Assembly: GCA_903868595.1 (NCBI GenBank)
Contig: CAIPVV010000042.1
Coordinates: 1 to 64,000 of the forward strand
DNA length: 64,000 nucleotides
From: an uncultured Pseudomonadota bacterium
GTDB lineage: Bacteria > Pseudomonadota > Gammaproteobacteria > Steroidobacterales > Steroidobacteraceae
Direction: 5' to 3'
Part shown: one piece after another, positions 44,597 to 54,530 of the stretch
How positions within the stretch are numbered: the first letter of the stretch is position 1
Layout of the letters: each line of letters starts with the position of its first letter
Program-made: the position numbers and the translations under genes
Notes under the pieces: model-generated
The model's input: only the letters and a program-made list of their open reading frames with translations
Databases searched by the model: none
Told to the model about the DNA's origin: nothing

Positions 44597-45085
44597 ATGG
44601 AAGAACAGGAACACACCTCGGCGCCGGTTCGCCTGTTGCATGAGGCGGCAGTCTGCGACGCCGACGACGGCCGGTTCGGAATCCTGGTGACGCTGAATTC
44701 GGCAGCTGCCCACGGTCGCATCCTCGATCTGTGGTTTTCCTCCGTGTCCACCTTCTCGTGGTTCCTGGTTGATGCATTCCCGGAGCTCTTCTGCGAGGAG
44801 CAAGAGACGGAGGAACTGCAGGAGAACCTGAGTCAGTTGATGCCCGTCCTGCGCGAGGAGGGGCTGACGGAGGCCATCCTGCAGGAGCTCAACGAATACA
44901 TCGGCGCCTGGGCAACGATGCAATGGCTGGGCACCTTCGATGATGCCTGCGCAGGCGATACGGAGCCCACGAAGTTGCTCGTGGAGCTATTCCGCGCGGA
45001 TCGCAGGCAGGACGGCGATGAGCCAGTCGACGTCGAGGAACGGGAAGATTTCGCGGAGTTCCTAACCGCCGTCAACGATCTCTAA
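44597..45085 (+). CDS. hypothetical acidic protein
   Basis: A 162-residue, strongly acidic protein with no family that I recognise. It starts MEEQEHTSAPVRLLHEAAV and contains EELQENLSQLMPVLREEGL and a tail rich in Glu/Asp (DGDEPVDVEEREDFAEF). No membrane segment or signal. AAGGAGT sits nine bases before the ATG. A strong bidirectional terminator follows. Codon use matches the host. Confidence 0.7.
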   Translation: MEEQEHTSAPVRLLHEAAVCDADDGRFGILVTLNSAAAHGRILDLWFSSVSTFSWFLVDAFPELFCEEQETEELQENLSQLMPVLREEGLTEAILQELNEYIGAWATMQWLGTFDDACAGDTEPTKLLVELFRADRRQDGDEPVDVEEREDFAEFLTAVNDL

Positions 45086-45164
45086 GCAGCCACAGGGCGG
45101 CGGGTTGGCCGCGGCGTCTTATCATGCCTGCGGGTGGCGCTGCGCCGTCTTGACGCCCTCAATG

Positions 45165-45196
45165 AATCGGGGCCTGGCTGACGCCAGGCCCCGATT
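45165..45196. terminator. bidirectional terminator between convergent genes
   Basis: AATCGGGGCCTGGC (45165-45178) pairs perfectly with GCCAGGCCCCGATT (45183-45196): a 14-bp stem with TGAC loop, AT ends acting in both directions. It sits between the stop at 45085 and the convergent gene ending at 45217. Confidence 0.85.
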
Positions 45197-45216
45197 GCTA
45201 TTCAGACCGCACTGTT

Positions 45217-45708
45217 CTACTGACAGGCCTTGCCGTGGTCAGGGTGATTGCCCTTGGCCTTGGCATCCGCCTCGCTCATGTACTCACCCTGCTTGGTCTT
45301 GCCATACCACTTGTCCGACGGGCAGTGGTAGACCTTGCTGGTGCCGTTCACCCAGACCATGCCGGCGCCGCCACCGGGAGCCGCCGTCGCCGGCGGCGTG
45401 AACTTCGGGGCCGCCGCAGCCGCAGGTGCCGCAGCTGCCGGCGCCGCCGGGCGTGCCGCGGGAGCCGCCGGAGCCGCGGGAGCTGCCGGTGCGGCCGGTG
45501 CAGCCGCGGCTGCAGCCGCTGCCGGTCCCCACCAGTCCTTTACGCCCTGATGTCCGCGGCACGCGCCCTTCTTCACGGCGCCCGTGTAGTAGCTGCCGTC
45601 CTTGCACTGGCCCGTCGAGTCGGCCGGTGCACCGGTCGGTGCAGCAAAGGCGCTCGCCGCCAGGAACAGACCAAACCCAATGCCCAAGAGTGTCTTTGTC
45701 CGCTGCAT
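45217..45708 (-). CDS. secreted DUF3761-like protein with Ala/Pro-rich linker
   Basis: A 163-residue exported protein. The signal peptide (TKTLLGIGFGLFLAASAFA) precedes GQCKDGSYYTGAVKKGACRGHQGVKDWWG, a DUF3761-like block. A run of AAP/APAA repeats follows (residues about 70-110). The C-terminal part (MVWVNGTSKVYHCPSDKWYGKTKQGEYMSEADAKAKGNHPDHGKAC) is a second recurring module of secreted proteins. The start at 45708 is chosen for the GGAGA just upstream. The role is unknown. Confidence 0.8.
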   Translation of the reverse strand: MQRTKTLLGIGFGLFLAASAFAAPTGAPADSTGQCKDGSYYTGAVKKGACRGHQGVKDWWGPAAAAAAAAPAAPAAPAAPAAPAARPAAPAAAAPAAAAAPKFTPPATAAPGGGAGMVWVNGTSKVYHCPSDKWYGKTKQGEYMSEADAKAKGNHPDHGKACQ

Positions 45709-46142
45709 ATCGGTCTCCATGAGTTAGCCTTCAACGTCTGTCAACGACCCCTCCACAGGGTTCTAAACCGCTGGTCTCTTGGGGAGTCGATGCATGAACT
45801 TGCGAGAATCCGGTGATGCTATTGGTCAGCACGCCGGGAGCCGGCCACGCACCTCATGTCTCATCCCCCCGATGCACTCGTTTCCTGAGCCGACGGGCCT
45901 GCGCGCCTTTGGCAGCGCTTCCCCTTCTCGCCGCTGGCGGTCGGGGTGGCATACGTTCTGCACCTCCCCGACGCCTCACTCTGCAGATCCATATACTCGC
46001 TTACCGATGCCCGGACAAATTACGGGACATCCGTAGCTGCGTCGCCCGCGTAGGGTTGCCCCGGTCGAGCGGCGATCCGACCTTTCTGGGCGGCAGTGTG
46101 CCGCGACCTGTCTGTACGGAACCTGAATGTCCGCGTGTGCCG
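45709..46142. other. 434-base gap, no recognised gene
   Basis: This stretch lies between the DUF3761-like start and the end of the SDR remnant. Frames are short and without motifs. I see no tRNA or strong hairpin. Confidence 0.4.
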
Positions 46143-46616
46143 TCAGCCGCCGTGGCTGAAGTCCGGGTAGATCAGCATGCCGCCATCGACAGCGATCGTC
46201 GTGCCGGTGATGTAGCTGGCCAAGTCGCTCATCAGGAAGGCGGCCACGCGGCCGACCTCCTGCGGATCGCCGGGGCGTGCCATGGCGATCTTCTGGTCCA
46301 GGTCCCTCAGGCTCTCCGGGTTGCCCCACACGTCGGCATTGATCGGGGTGCGGATCGCACGGGGCGCGATCGCCAGCACGCGCACACCCTGCGTGGTCAC
46401 TTCCTGCGCAGCGGTCTTGGTGAACATGGAAAGTGCGGCCTTGGCACTGGTGTAGGCGCTATAGCCTGCCCACGGAATGATTTCATGTACCGACGTGATT
46501 TGCAGGATTACGCCGCGCTGCTGGACCAGCATCCGCTTCAAGGCCTGTTGGGTGCAGCAGGACGGGGCCTGCAGGTCTACGTCCAGGACCTTTCGCCAGC
46601 GCGCCAGTGAACTGTC
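46143..46616 (-). pseudogene. short-chain dehydrogenase, N-terminally truncated
   Basis: The minus-strand frame matches the last two thirds of an SDR of the glucose 1-dehydrogenase group: ARWRKVLDVDLQAP, ITSVHEIIPWAGYSAYTSAKAALSMFTKTAAQEV (with the Ser, Tyr and Lys triad), LAIAPRAIRTPINADVWGNPESL, GDPQEVGRVAAFLMSDLASYITGTTIAVDGGMLIYPDF. The first 80 or so residues, with the nucleotide-binding TGxxxGIG, are absent; sequence upstream is unrelated. Without the cofactor-binding half it cannot work. The APRAIRT motif also departs from the usual PG. Confidence 0.75.
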
Positions 46617-47018
46617 CACACACATCTCGCGAGCGCCATCAGGGAAGCTGTTGCTGCACCTGGAGCACCGGGCACAGGCGACGATCCCGGCCGTGCGGCG
46701 CTCGTTGCGGGCCGAGAGGGCGTTGATTCTCGTCGTGCTCTGGGCCAAGGCCCTGCTTACGGCGCTCTTCTCGCCGGCAGCGTAGCCGCCGCGGCCAGTG
46801 CTACCGAGAAGAGGGGGCGGCGCGAGTCCTTGCTGGCACTCAATAGCCACGGGGAGGCGCCGCATCCCAGTCTGTGATGTATTCGGTAGGTGGGCCGGCA
46901 GGCCGCGGCGGCCAACACCCAGCCCTTTGCGCCGCTGCCGCTGACAAGTGGCGTCGGCCCGGTTGCCGGGTCGCCACCTGCGAAGCCACTGCCCGGAACC
47001 TCCAGGAGCGCAGCGCTA

Positions 47019-47047
47019 CCTGACAAGACTTAGGAAACCCTGACAAG
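47019..47047. repeat. CCTGACAAG direct repeats upstream of the TonB receptor
   Basis: CCTGACAAG occurs at 47019-47027 and 47039-47047, exactly 20 bases apart (about two helical turns). CTGACAAG occurs again at 46941-46948. The array may be a regulator-binding site for the receptor gene 236 bases downstream. The rest of 46617-47282 shows an AT-richer leader but no gene. Confidence 0.4.
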
Positions 47048-47282
47048 TCACGGGTTCGTCACAAATACCGACGAGTATTCCTCCCACTCCAGCACTCAAG
47101 GCTCGTGCAATCGCTGCGTGGCGCAGCTTTCAGATGACAAACTCAAGACTGTAAAAATACTGAAACATCCTGATCCCACACTAGAAGACACATTCGGGCT
47201 GAGCGTCTGACCGCGCAGCTCAAACCGGGTGCAGCTCTCATCTTGGAGCGCACACCTCTACGTCTAGTGGGAGCCCCAACTC

Positions 47283-49955
47283 GTGAACGGATATCGACCG
47301 CGTCATTCTGCTGCACTGATCAGTGCTTTTGTTTCGGCCATCCTCGCAGCGAGCGCTGCGCGGGCCGCCACGCCGGATGCACCGGATGCAGGCAATACCG
47401 AAGTCACCGGCGCAAGCCACTTCGCCGGCAATGCGCTTGAAGAAATCGTCATCCAGGCCCAGCGCTCTACCCGCGAACTGGCCCGGGCCGCGCAGTTGCA
47501 GGCGCTCAACCTGATCAATCTGACGACTGCCGAGGAGATTTCCCACCTTCCGGACGTCAATACGGGCGAAGCCGTGCGCCGTATCCCGGGTATCTCGCTG
47601 GAAACCGATACTGGCGAGGGTCGTTACATCAACATCCGCGGCCTTGATGCGGACCTGAACAGCACGACGTTTGGCGGGCTGCGCCTGCCCCCGACAAACA
47701 ACAGCTCGCCCTCTGGCGCCGGCCGTGCGGTCGCCTTTGACTCGATCCCGATCGGTTTCGTCGGAGCCATCAAGGTCACCAAGAGCAACCTCCCGGAACA
47801 GGATGCGGAAGCCATCGGTGGCACCATCGACATCACGCCGAAGACCGCGCCGACAGATGGTCGTCCTTTTGCGGAGATCAAGGTCGGCACGGGCCGGGAG
47901 TCGCAACGCGGCACCGGCATCGTGGACCTGGGCGTCACCGCCGGGACGCGTTTTGGCGGCCAAGGGGGTTTAGACCCGTTCAGCATCCTGTTCACCGGAT
48001 CGATGTACAACGACGGTCGCGGCATTAATGATGCCGAGGCGGCGTTCGTCGACAACCAGCCGGCGATTGCCGACAAGGCCATGGCCGGCTTTGAACAGCG
48101 CTTCTACCAGTACCACCGCAAGCGTCACGGCTATGGCGTGGATCTCGGCTACCAGCCGGACGAGTCCAATACGTTCTTTGCGCGCTTTTACGATGCCGGC
48201 TACAACGAGACGGTGATCCGCAACCGTCTCGAGTGGAATTTCAATGGACCTTCGCTCGTCAATCCGGCCAACCCGAACGGATTCATCGACACGGTTGGCT
48301 TTACAAAGACGCTGCGTGACGAGAAAGAGTACCTGGACTCCAAGGTATTCGAGATCGGCGGCAAGAACGCCCTCGGCAAGAACACCCTCGACTACCACGT
48401 CGGCTACACCAAGGGAACGTATTACAAGCCCTACGACTACAACTCGAATTTCGACAATCCGGGAACTGCGAACGTAGCCTACGACAACACCACCAACCCG
48501 AACTGGCCGGTCTTCCAGGTTACACCGGCGACGCCGGGCGCCAACGGCACGGTGCTGATCAATCCGGCCGATACGAGCGGTTATACGCTTACGAAGATCA
48601 CCAACCAGGTCACCCACTCGGACGACCACGAGTGGGGAATCGGCGTGAACTTCGCAATGCCGACGAGTTTCACCGACCACGCGGACGAACAGGTGAAGGT
48701 CGGCCTGAACGCGCGCTTGCGGGGTAAGACGGGCGACCAGTCCAGCTACAAGCTGAAGGCGTTCCCGTTGGTGACGCTTGCGCAGGCTTCCAGCGGGGAC
48801 AGCGTTGCTTTCTATGATGGCCACTACCAGAACGGCCCAAATATCAGCCCGGGCTTCATCGAGGCGCTGTACGCAAACAACCTCTCCGGCGTCACGACCG
48901 ACCCGGTGGCCAATTCCCTGAACAGCGTTGACGACAAGGAAAACGTCTACGCCGCCTACGGCCAGTACCAGTTCGGGTTCGGCGCGCTGGGCATTGTTGC
49001 GGGTGCCCGTGTCGAGAGCACGCGGGCTACCTATGGCGGCTACCAGGACGACACCTCCGGCGAGACGCCGGTTGTCTCCTTTGTGTCCAACCATCGCAAC
49101 TACACGAACTTCTTCCCAACGGCACAGCTTCGCTATGAGTTCTCGCCCGACCTGATCGCGCGGTTCGCCGTCTCCTCCACGATCGCGCGGCCGGGCTTCC
49201 AGCAGATTACCGCCACGACCACGATCGACAGCGGTGGCAATGTCACGACGGGAAATCCGGATCTCAAGCCGACCACGGCAACCGGTGTCGACTTCGCCGT
49301 CGAGCAGTACCTGCCGCATGCCGGTATCGTCTCCTTCGGCGTGTTCGCTAAACAGATACAGGACTACATCGTCAAGAACGTGGCCCAGGTCCCCGGGGGA
49401 GCCCACTCAACTGCTGGCAACCTGGGCATCATCCAGCTGATCAGCTACAAGAACGCGCCGACCGCCAGCCTCTACGGTGTCGAGGTGAACTACGTGCAGC
49501 GCTTCAAGGACATCCTCCCGGGCGTGTTCTCGGGGCTGGGCGTATCGGCCAACTGGACGTGGGTTGACGCCCGGTACAAGGTGCCGGTCGCCGACCAGAA
49601 CGGTAACACCACGCTGGCGCGTGATTCGCTCCTGCCGTCTACGTCGCGCAACACGGGCAACGCGGAAGTGCTCTACGAGATGAACGGATTGAACCTCTCG
49701 CTGGGCGCCTACTACACGAGCCGCGACATCTTCGGCGTAGGCAATAGCGCGGCGCTGGATGTCTGGGCGCAGGACAGGGTGTCTGTCGACTTCGGCAGCC
49801 AGTACCAGGTCTCCCAGCCGCTGTCGGTCTACTTCAATATCAAGAACCTGACCAATACGCCCCTCAAGTTCACCGAGGGGATGGCGGAGAACCGGGTCAT
49901 CCAGCGCGAGTACTACGACACCACCTTCCAGGTCGGCGGCGTCTACAAGTTCTAA
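47283..49955 (+). CDS. TonB-dependent receptor (Xanthomonas/Caulobacter type)
   Basis: An 890-residue outer-membrane receptor with GTG start. After the signal peptide (SAALISAFVSAILAASAARA) and a short N-terminal segment, the plug domain shows LEEIVIQAQRSTRE, ISHLPDVNTGEAVRRIPGISLETDTGEGRYINIRGLDADLNSTTFGG, FDSIPIGFVGAIKVTKSNLPEQDAEAIGGTIDITPKT. This is typical of the TonB-Xanth-Caul subfamily, often for sugars or siderophores. The barrel closes with QREYYDTTFQVGGVYKF. No anti-sigma partner or ECF gene lies next to it. A YncE-like propeller follows after 208 bases. Confidence 0.93.
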   Translation: MNGYRPRHSAALISAFVSAILAASAARAATPDAPDAGNTEVTGASHFAGNALEEIVIQAQRSTRELARAAQLQALNLINLTTAEEISHLPDVNTGEAVRRIPGISLETDTGEGRYINIRGLDADLNSTTFGGLRLPPTNNSSPSGAGRAVAFDSIPIGFVGAIKVTKSNLPEQDAEAIGGTIDITPKTAPTDGRPFAEIKVGTGRESQRGTGIVDLGVTAGTRFGGQGGLDPFSILFTGSMYNDGRGINDAEAAFVDNQPAIADKAMAGFEQRFYQYHRKRHGYGVDLGYQPDESNTFFARFYDAGYNETVIRNRLEWNFNGPSLVNPANPNGFIDTVGFTKTLRDEKEYLDSKVFEIGGKNALGKNTLDYHVGYTKGTYYKPYDYNSNFDNPGTANVAYDNTTNPNWPVFQVTPATPGANGTVLINPADTSGYTLTKITNQVTHSDDHEWGIGVNFAMPTSFTDHADEQVKVGLNARLRGKTGDQSSYKLKAFPLVTLAQASSGDSVAFYDGHYQNGPNISPGFIEALYANNLSGVTTDPVANSLNSVDDKENVYAAYGQYQFGFGALGIVAGARVESTRATYGGYQDDTSGETPVVSFVSNHRNYTNFFPTAQLRYEFSPDLIARFAVSSTIARPGFQQITATTTIDSGGNVTTGNPDLKPTTATGVDFAVEQYLPHAGIVSFGVFAKQIQDYIVKNVAQVPGGAHSTAGNLGIIQLISYKNAPTASLYGVEVNYVQRFKDILPGVFSGLGVSANWTWVDARYKVPVADQNGNTTLARDSLLPSTSRNTGNAEVLYEMNGLNLSLGAYYTSRDIFGVGNSAALDVWAQDRVSVDFGSQYQVSQPLSVYFNIKNLTNTPLKFTEGMAENRVIQREYYDTTFQVGGVYKF

Positions 49956-49976
49956 CGCTCGATGCTCTTCCCCTTG

Positions 49977-50004
49977 GCTGGCCCAGCCCGATTGGTGGGC
50001 CAGC
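49977..50004 (+). terminator. hairpin after the TonB receptor
   Basis: GCTGGCCCA (49977-49985) pairs with TGGGCCAGC (49996-50004), a 9-bp stem with 10-base loop, 22 bases past the stop. No T-run. Confidence 0.6.
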
Positions 50005-50163
50005 TCTCGGCACCTTGCTCCCCGGGTATGCGCGCCAGCCATACATGGGATGTCACCTCGAATTCGCTCTGTAGCGGGGTGCGCCGCTGGCGCGCCTGCT
50101 TTCGGTTCCACGCGCTATAGAATCGCGCGGAGCCTCTACCACTCACCAGGAGTTTTACGCACC

Positions 50164-51204
50164 ATGAAGATGCTTCCTTTGGCCATGGTCGTTGCACTGT
50201 GCGGCAGTGCTGCGTCAGTTGTTACCTGCCCGGCCCTTGCGCAGTCGCCCTCGGCGTACACGTTGACCAGGAGCGTTGCATTGGGCGCCCCGGATCGGTG
50301 GGACTACGTCTCGTTCGAGGTTCGGAGCGGGCGGGTGTTTGTTGCACATGGCGATCGGCTGACTGTCGTGGACGGACAGAGCGGCGCGATCCTCGGGGAG
50401 GTCACCGGCTTTCCGGGCGGGACGCACGGGATTGCTTTTTCCCCCTCGGGTGGCAAGGGCTACACGGATGACGGCGCCTCGGGCACGATCGGCATATTCG
50501 ACCTGAAGTCGCTCAAGACGCTAAAGAGAATCAAGGGCGTTGAGGACGCGGACGGCATCGCGACGGATCCGGTCACCGGTAAGGTGTTCGTGGTCAACGG
50601 CGACTCCAAGAACGTCTCGGTCGTTGACCCGGCCACGGAGGCCGTCGTTGCGACCATCGAGCTCGGCGGAAAATTGGAGTTTGCGGTGGCCGATGGCGCC
50701 GGGAAGCTGTTCGTGAACGGTGCCGAGAGGAGCGAGCTCGCGCGCATCGATACGGCCACCAATGCCGTGGATGCGCGCTGGTCCATCGCCAGTTGCACCA
50801 GTCCGCACGGCCTTGGCATGGATACGCAGAGCCGCCGGCTGTTCGTCAGCTGCACGAACAACCTCCTGTTGGTGGTCAATGCCGACAGCGGGGCGGTCGT
50901 TGCCAGCCTGCCGATCGGCGCAGGCTCGGACGCGGTGGCATTCGACCCCGTCCGCAAGCGCATCTTCAGCTCCAACGGGCGGGATGGGACGATCTCGGTA
51001 TACGAGGAGCGTTCGGCTGATCATTACGTGGCCCTGCCGACCATCAGGACGACCGTGTCGGCCAAGACGATGGCGCTGGATCCGCGATCAGGCCGCCTGT
51101 ATGTGGCAGCAGGCGAGCAAGAGGCTCAGGCTCCCGGTGCCAAGGGCAAGGCGAAGATTGTACCTGGCTCTTTCAAGCTGCTCTTTATCGACCCCGCGCC
51201 GTGA
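50164..51204 (+). CDS. YncE-like periplasmic beta-propeller protein
   Basis: A 346-residue secreted propeller. The signal peptide (LPLAMVVALCGSAASVVTCPALA) precedes repeats of the YncE/40-residue YVTN type: RVFVAHGDRLTVVDGQSGAILGEV, GKVFVVNGDSKNVSVVDPATEAVVATI, RLFVSCTNNLLLVVNADSGAVVASL. E. coli yncE sits next to the TonB receptor yncD, and here too a receptor is the upstream neighbour. Ligand unknown. Confidence 0.85.
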   Translation: MKMLPLAMVVALCGSAASVVTCPALAQSPSAYTLTRSVALGAPDRWDYVSFEVRSGRVFVAHGDRLTVVDGQSGAILGEVTGFPGGTHGIAFSPSGGKGYTDDGASGTIGIFDLKSLKTLKRIKGVEDADGIATDPVTGKVFVVNGDSKNVSVVDPATEAVVATIELGGKLEFAVADGAGKLFVNGAERSELARIDTATNAVDARWSIASCTSPHGLGMDTQSRRLFVSCTNNLLLVVNADSGAVVASLPIGAGSDAVAFDPVRKRIFSSNGRDGTISVYEERSADHYVALPTIRTTVSAKTMALDPRSGRLYVAAGEQEAQAPGAKGKAKIVPGSFKLLFIDPAP

Positions 51205-51273
51205 TCAACAGGCTGGGACGGCACCAGGTCGGCCCAGCCCCCGTTGGCGATGCGCCAGGCGTGCGCAAATGAA

Positions 51274-51309
51274 AACGGCCCGACGACTTTGGAGAGTCGC
51301 CGGGCCGTT
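51274..51309. terminator. bidirectional terminator (YncE-like/fusA)
   Basis: AACGGCCCG (51274-51282) pairs with CGGGCCGTT (51301-51309), then ACGACT/AGTCGC extends the stem with one mismatch over a TTGGAG loop. GTTTT follows on the plus strand. It lies between convergent genes ending at 51204 and 51336. Confidence 0.8.
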
Positions 51310-51335
51310 CCCGTTTTACCGATAAAACGCGAGCT

Positions 51336-53480
51336 TTAGGCGGCCGGCTTCTTGGCCGCCTCGATCACGGCGTCCGCCACGTTGCGCGGTACCGGGTCGT
51401 AGTGCGAGAACTCCATCGTGTACGAGGCGCGACCACTGGTCATCGCGCGCAGGTGCCCGATGTAGCCGAACATCTCCGACAGCGGCACGGCAGCTACCAC
51501 GGCGATGTTGGTGCCACGCTCCAGCTGGTCCTGGATCTGGCCGCGGCGACGGTTGATGTCGCCGATGACGTCGCCCAGGTAGTCGCCAGGGGTGACGGCT
51601 TCGACCTTCATGACGGGCTCCAGCAGGATCGGCGTGGCCTTCCGCATGGCTTCGCGGAACGCGGCCTTTGCCGCGATCTCGAACGTCAGCGCGTTGGAGT
51701 CGACGTCATGGTAGCTGCCGTCCACCAGCGTGGCGCGGAAGTCCACGGTCGGGTAGCGGGCGAGCACGCCGTCTTCCTTCTGGATACGCAGGCCCTTCTC
51801 GACGGCCGGGACGTATTCGCGTGGCACCGAGCCGCCAACCGTCTTGTCGACGAACTCAAAGCCCGCGCTGCGCTCCAACGGCTCAAAGTCGATCCACACT
51901 TCGGCGAACTGGCCCGAACCGCCGGTCTGCTTCTTGTGGGTGTACTGCTCGCGAACGGCCTTGGTGATCGTCTCGCGGTAGGCGACCTGAGGCTCGCCCA
52001 TGATGCCCTCGACGTTGAACTCCGTGCGCATGCGGTCCAGCGTCACCTCCAGGTGCAGCTCGCCCATGCCGCGCAGGATCGTCTGGCCGGTCTCGCGATC
52101 CGTTTCCAGATGCAGCGAGGGATCGGCGCGAACCATCTTGCCCAGGGCGGCGTTGAACTTCTCCTGCTCACCCTTGGTCTTGGCCTGCACCGAGACGCTG
52201 ATAACCGGGTCCGGGAAGCGCATGCGCTCCAGCACCACCTGGTTGGCCGAGTCGCACAGGGTGTCACCCGTGTCGGTCTCCGCCAGGGAGACCAGGGCGA
52301 CGATGTCGCCGGCGCGGGCTTCCTCGATCGGGTTGGCGTCCTTGGCGAACATCTCCACCATGCGGCCGATCTTCTCGCGCTTGCCGCGCGTGGAGTTCAG
52401 CACCGACGCGCCCTTGGTCAGCACGCCCGAATACACGCGGATGAAGGTCAGCGCGCCGTAGGCGTCGTTGATCACCTTGAAAGCCAGGGCCGAGAACGGC
52501 TCCTCGTCGGAGCAGTTGCGCTCCCCGATCGGGTTGCCGTCGGCATCGACGGTCTTGATCGAGGCGACGTCGGTCGGGGCCGGCAGGTAGTCCACGACGG
52601 CGTCGAGAACCTGCTGCACGCCCTTGTTCTTGTACGAGGAGCCGCAAAGCACCGGGTTGAAGGCACCCGTCAGCGTGCCCTTGCGCAGGCACTTCATCAG
52701 CGTCTCGGTCGACGGAACCTTGCCGTCCATGAGCATCGCTTCCATGGCCTCGTCGTCCATCTCCAGGCAGGTGTCGACCAGTTCGGTGCGGTACTGCTCG
52801 ACCTTGCCCAGCAGCTGAACGTCGCTCGGCACGGTGATGCCGCACTTGGCGGCCAGGTCCGGCGTGACGTCGAAGGTCTGCCACTCGGCATCCTTGTCGT
52901 CGGAATCCCAGACCAGTGCCTTCATGGTGACCAGGTCAACCATGCCCTTGAAGTTGTCTTCCGAGCCGATCGGAATCTGGATCGGCAGGGGGCGGGCGCC
53001 CAGGCGCGTCTTGATCATGTCCACGCAGCGCGTGAACGAGGCACCGCTGCGGTCCATCTTGTTGACGTAGCAGATACGCGGCACGTCGTAGTTGTCGGCC
53101 AGGCGCCAGTTCGTCTCCGACTGGGGCTCAACGCCCGCCACGCCGTCGAACACGACGACCGCGCCGTCCAGCACGCGCAGGGACCGGTTCACTTCGATCG
53201 TGAAGTCCACGTGCCCCGGGGTGTCGATAACGTTGATCTTCTTGCCGCGCCAGAACGCCGAAACCGCGGCGCTCTGAATCGTGATGCCGCGCTTCTGCTC
53301 CTGCTCCAGGTAGTCGGTCGTCGTCGACGTCTTCAGATCCTTGGTATCGTGAATGTCGATGATCGTGTGCTTGCGCCCCGTGTAGTAGAGGATGCGCTCG
53401 GTCGTCGTGGTCTTGCCGGCGTCGACGTGGGCAATGATCCCGATGTTGCGGACATCGGCTAGGGCAGTTGTGCGGGGCAT
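51336..53480 (-). CDS. fusA: elongation factor G, stand-alone copy
   Basis: A 714-residue translational GTPase. G1 is [12 protein letters not shown] (residues 18-29), G3 is DTPGHVDF, G4 is NKMDRSG. The later domains II-V are complete ([21 protein letters not shown]-like [56 protein letters not shown]). Between G1 and G3 (residues about 37-60) the region [26 protein letters not shown] is four or five residues longer than in standard EF-G. It is not next to rpsL, rpsG or tuf, so it may be a second, specialised EF-G. Confidence 0.95.
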   Translation of the reverse strand: MPRTTALADVRNIGIIAHVDAGKTTTTERILYYTGRKHTIIDIHDTKDLKTSTTTDYLEQEQKRGITIQSAAVSAFWRGKKINVIDTPGHVDFTIEVNRSLRVLDGAVVVFDGVAGVEPQSETNWRLADNYDVPRICYVNKMDRSGASFTRCVDMIKTRLGARPLPIQIPIGSEDNFKGMVDLVTMKALVWDSDDKDAEWQTFDVTPDLAAKCGITVPSDVQLLGKVEQYRTELVDTCLEMDDEAMEAMLMDGKVPSTETLMKCLRKGTLTGAFNPVLCGSSYKNKGVQQVLDAVVDYLPAPTDVASIKTVDADGNPIGERNCSDEEPFSALAFKVINDAYGALTFIRVYSGVLTKGASVLNSTRGKREKIGRMVEMFAKDANPIEEARAGDIVALVSLAETDTGDTLCDSANQVVLERMRFPDPVISVSVQAKTKGEQEKFNAALGKMVRADPSLHLETDRETGQTILRGMGELHLEVTLDRMRTEFNVEGIMGEPQVAYRETITKAVREQYTHKKQTGGSGQFAEVWIDFEPLERSAGFEFVDKTVGGSVPREYVPAVEKGLRIQKEDGVLARYPTVDFRATLVDGSYHDVDSNALTFEIAAKAAFREAMRKATPILLEPVMKVEAVTPGDYLGDVIGDINRRRGQIQDQLERGTNIAVVAAVPLSEMFGYIGHLRAMTSGRASYTMEFSHYDPVPRNVADAVIEAAKKPAA

Positions 53481-53776
53481 AGCAAAAATTCCGTGACAGG
53501 TTTAGGTTGGGTCAAGGCCATGGGAAGTACCGTCCCCGCGCAGTAGCCTGGCGCCGGGGCATAGCCAATTACGTATTTTGACACGGCATCGACCCGGAGA
53601 CAAAAAAACCGGGTTTTTGGCAACCAAAACGGCTGCTTGCCTGTCATTTTTTCGTCACGGGTGGCGGATCGCGTGCTGTCCCGTCGATCGGGCGAACCGG
53701 GGCCCCCGAAGGGGCCCGGTGGCGACAGGGGCAGGCCCCCCGGCCCTTGGCGGGCCGAAGGGCAGCCATTGAGGGC

Positions 53777-54397
53777 CTAGAAGGGGATGCCCGCCCAGTC
53801 GAAGAGCTCTTTGTGCAGGGCGGCAGCCGACTCCGGCCGATCATCACCCGGCAGGTCGGGGTTCACGGTGAACCCCTGCGAGGCCAGGAGATAGGACAGC
53901 ATCCGGTAGGACGGGCGGAAAGGCGCCAGCTCAGCGTCCGAGATGGGCAACACCCGTCCCGGTACTGCTGTCGTGAACTCATCCCGCTGGTAGATCGCGT
54001 CAAATCCCTTCAGGCGCCACTGGTCGAAATGCCGCTGTGCACGGAACAGGAATCGGGCGTGGCTGGAGAGCTGCACGGCGACGCCGTGGACCTCGGCCGG
54101 GATGTCGATGATGCCGGAGAGGCTGGCGACGGCACGATCGCCGCCCAGACGCACGAGCACCGGGCCCAGCCGGTGCTTGGCCAGGACCTTGCGCCGTGCC
54201 ATGTCCTGGGAGCCGGCGACGAAATCGGCGCCGTTGCCGGTGAACCAGCTGATGCGAACCAGCGAGTCCTCCTGGAAACAATTGCGCATCGCCTCCCAGC
54301 GACCCAGGTCCCGGCTCTCCCGTTCGGTGAGTACGAGCTGCGTCACGGCGGAGATGTCCGCGGCGTCCCGTACGGACTGGGGAATTGCGATGCTCAT
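53777..54397 (-). CDS. SnoaL-like (NTF2-fold) protein
   Basis: A 206-residue protein with the NTF2/SnoaL cone fold (DISAVTQLVLTERESRDLGRWEAMRNCFQEDSLVRISWF, DMARRKVLAKHRLGPVLVRLGGDRAVASLSGII, RHFDQWRLKGFDAIYQRDEFTTAVPG). Proteins of this kind act as small isomerases, cyclases or dehydratases, or bind small ligands. The closest pattern is of aromatic- or steroid-associated proteins. The 296 bases upstream (to the fusA start) hold no gene that I see. Confidence 0.75.
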   Translation of the reverse strand: MSIAIPQSVRDAADISAVTQLVLTERESRDLGRWEAMRNCFQEDSLVRISWFTGNGADFVAGSQDMARRKVLAKHRLGPVLVRLGGDRAVASLSGIIDIPAEVHGVAVQLSSHARFLFRAQRHFDQWRLKGFDAIYQRDEFTTAVPGRVLPISDAELAPFRPSYRMLSYLLASQGFTVNPDLPGDDRPESAAALHKELFDWAGIPF

Positions 54398-54530
54398 GTC
54401 ATTCTCCCTGGCTGTTCCCTGGCGACGCCGGGTCCTGCGCGCATCGCCCGTGCCGGCTGGGATTCGCCCAGCCCCCTTGGTTTAGGTTGGCGACCCCACC
54501 GTACCGGCCGGGGGTCTGCTTCGTCCTGCG

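Noticed and set aside
47970-49406. 478-codon minus-strand frame inside the TonB receptor
   Set aside because: Antisense shadow with no recognisable domain.
51402-53462. 686-codon plus-strand frame antisense to fusA
   Set aside because: Shadow frame; the EF-G domains on the minus strand are unequivocal.
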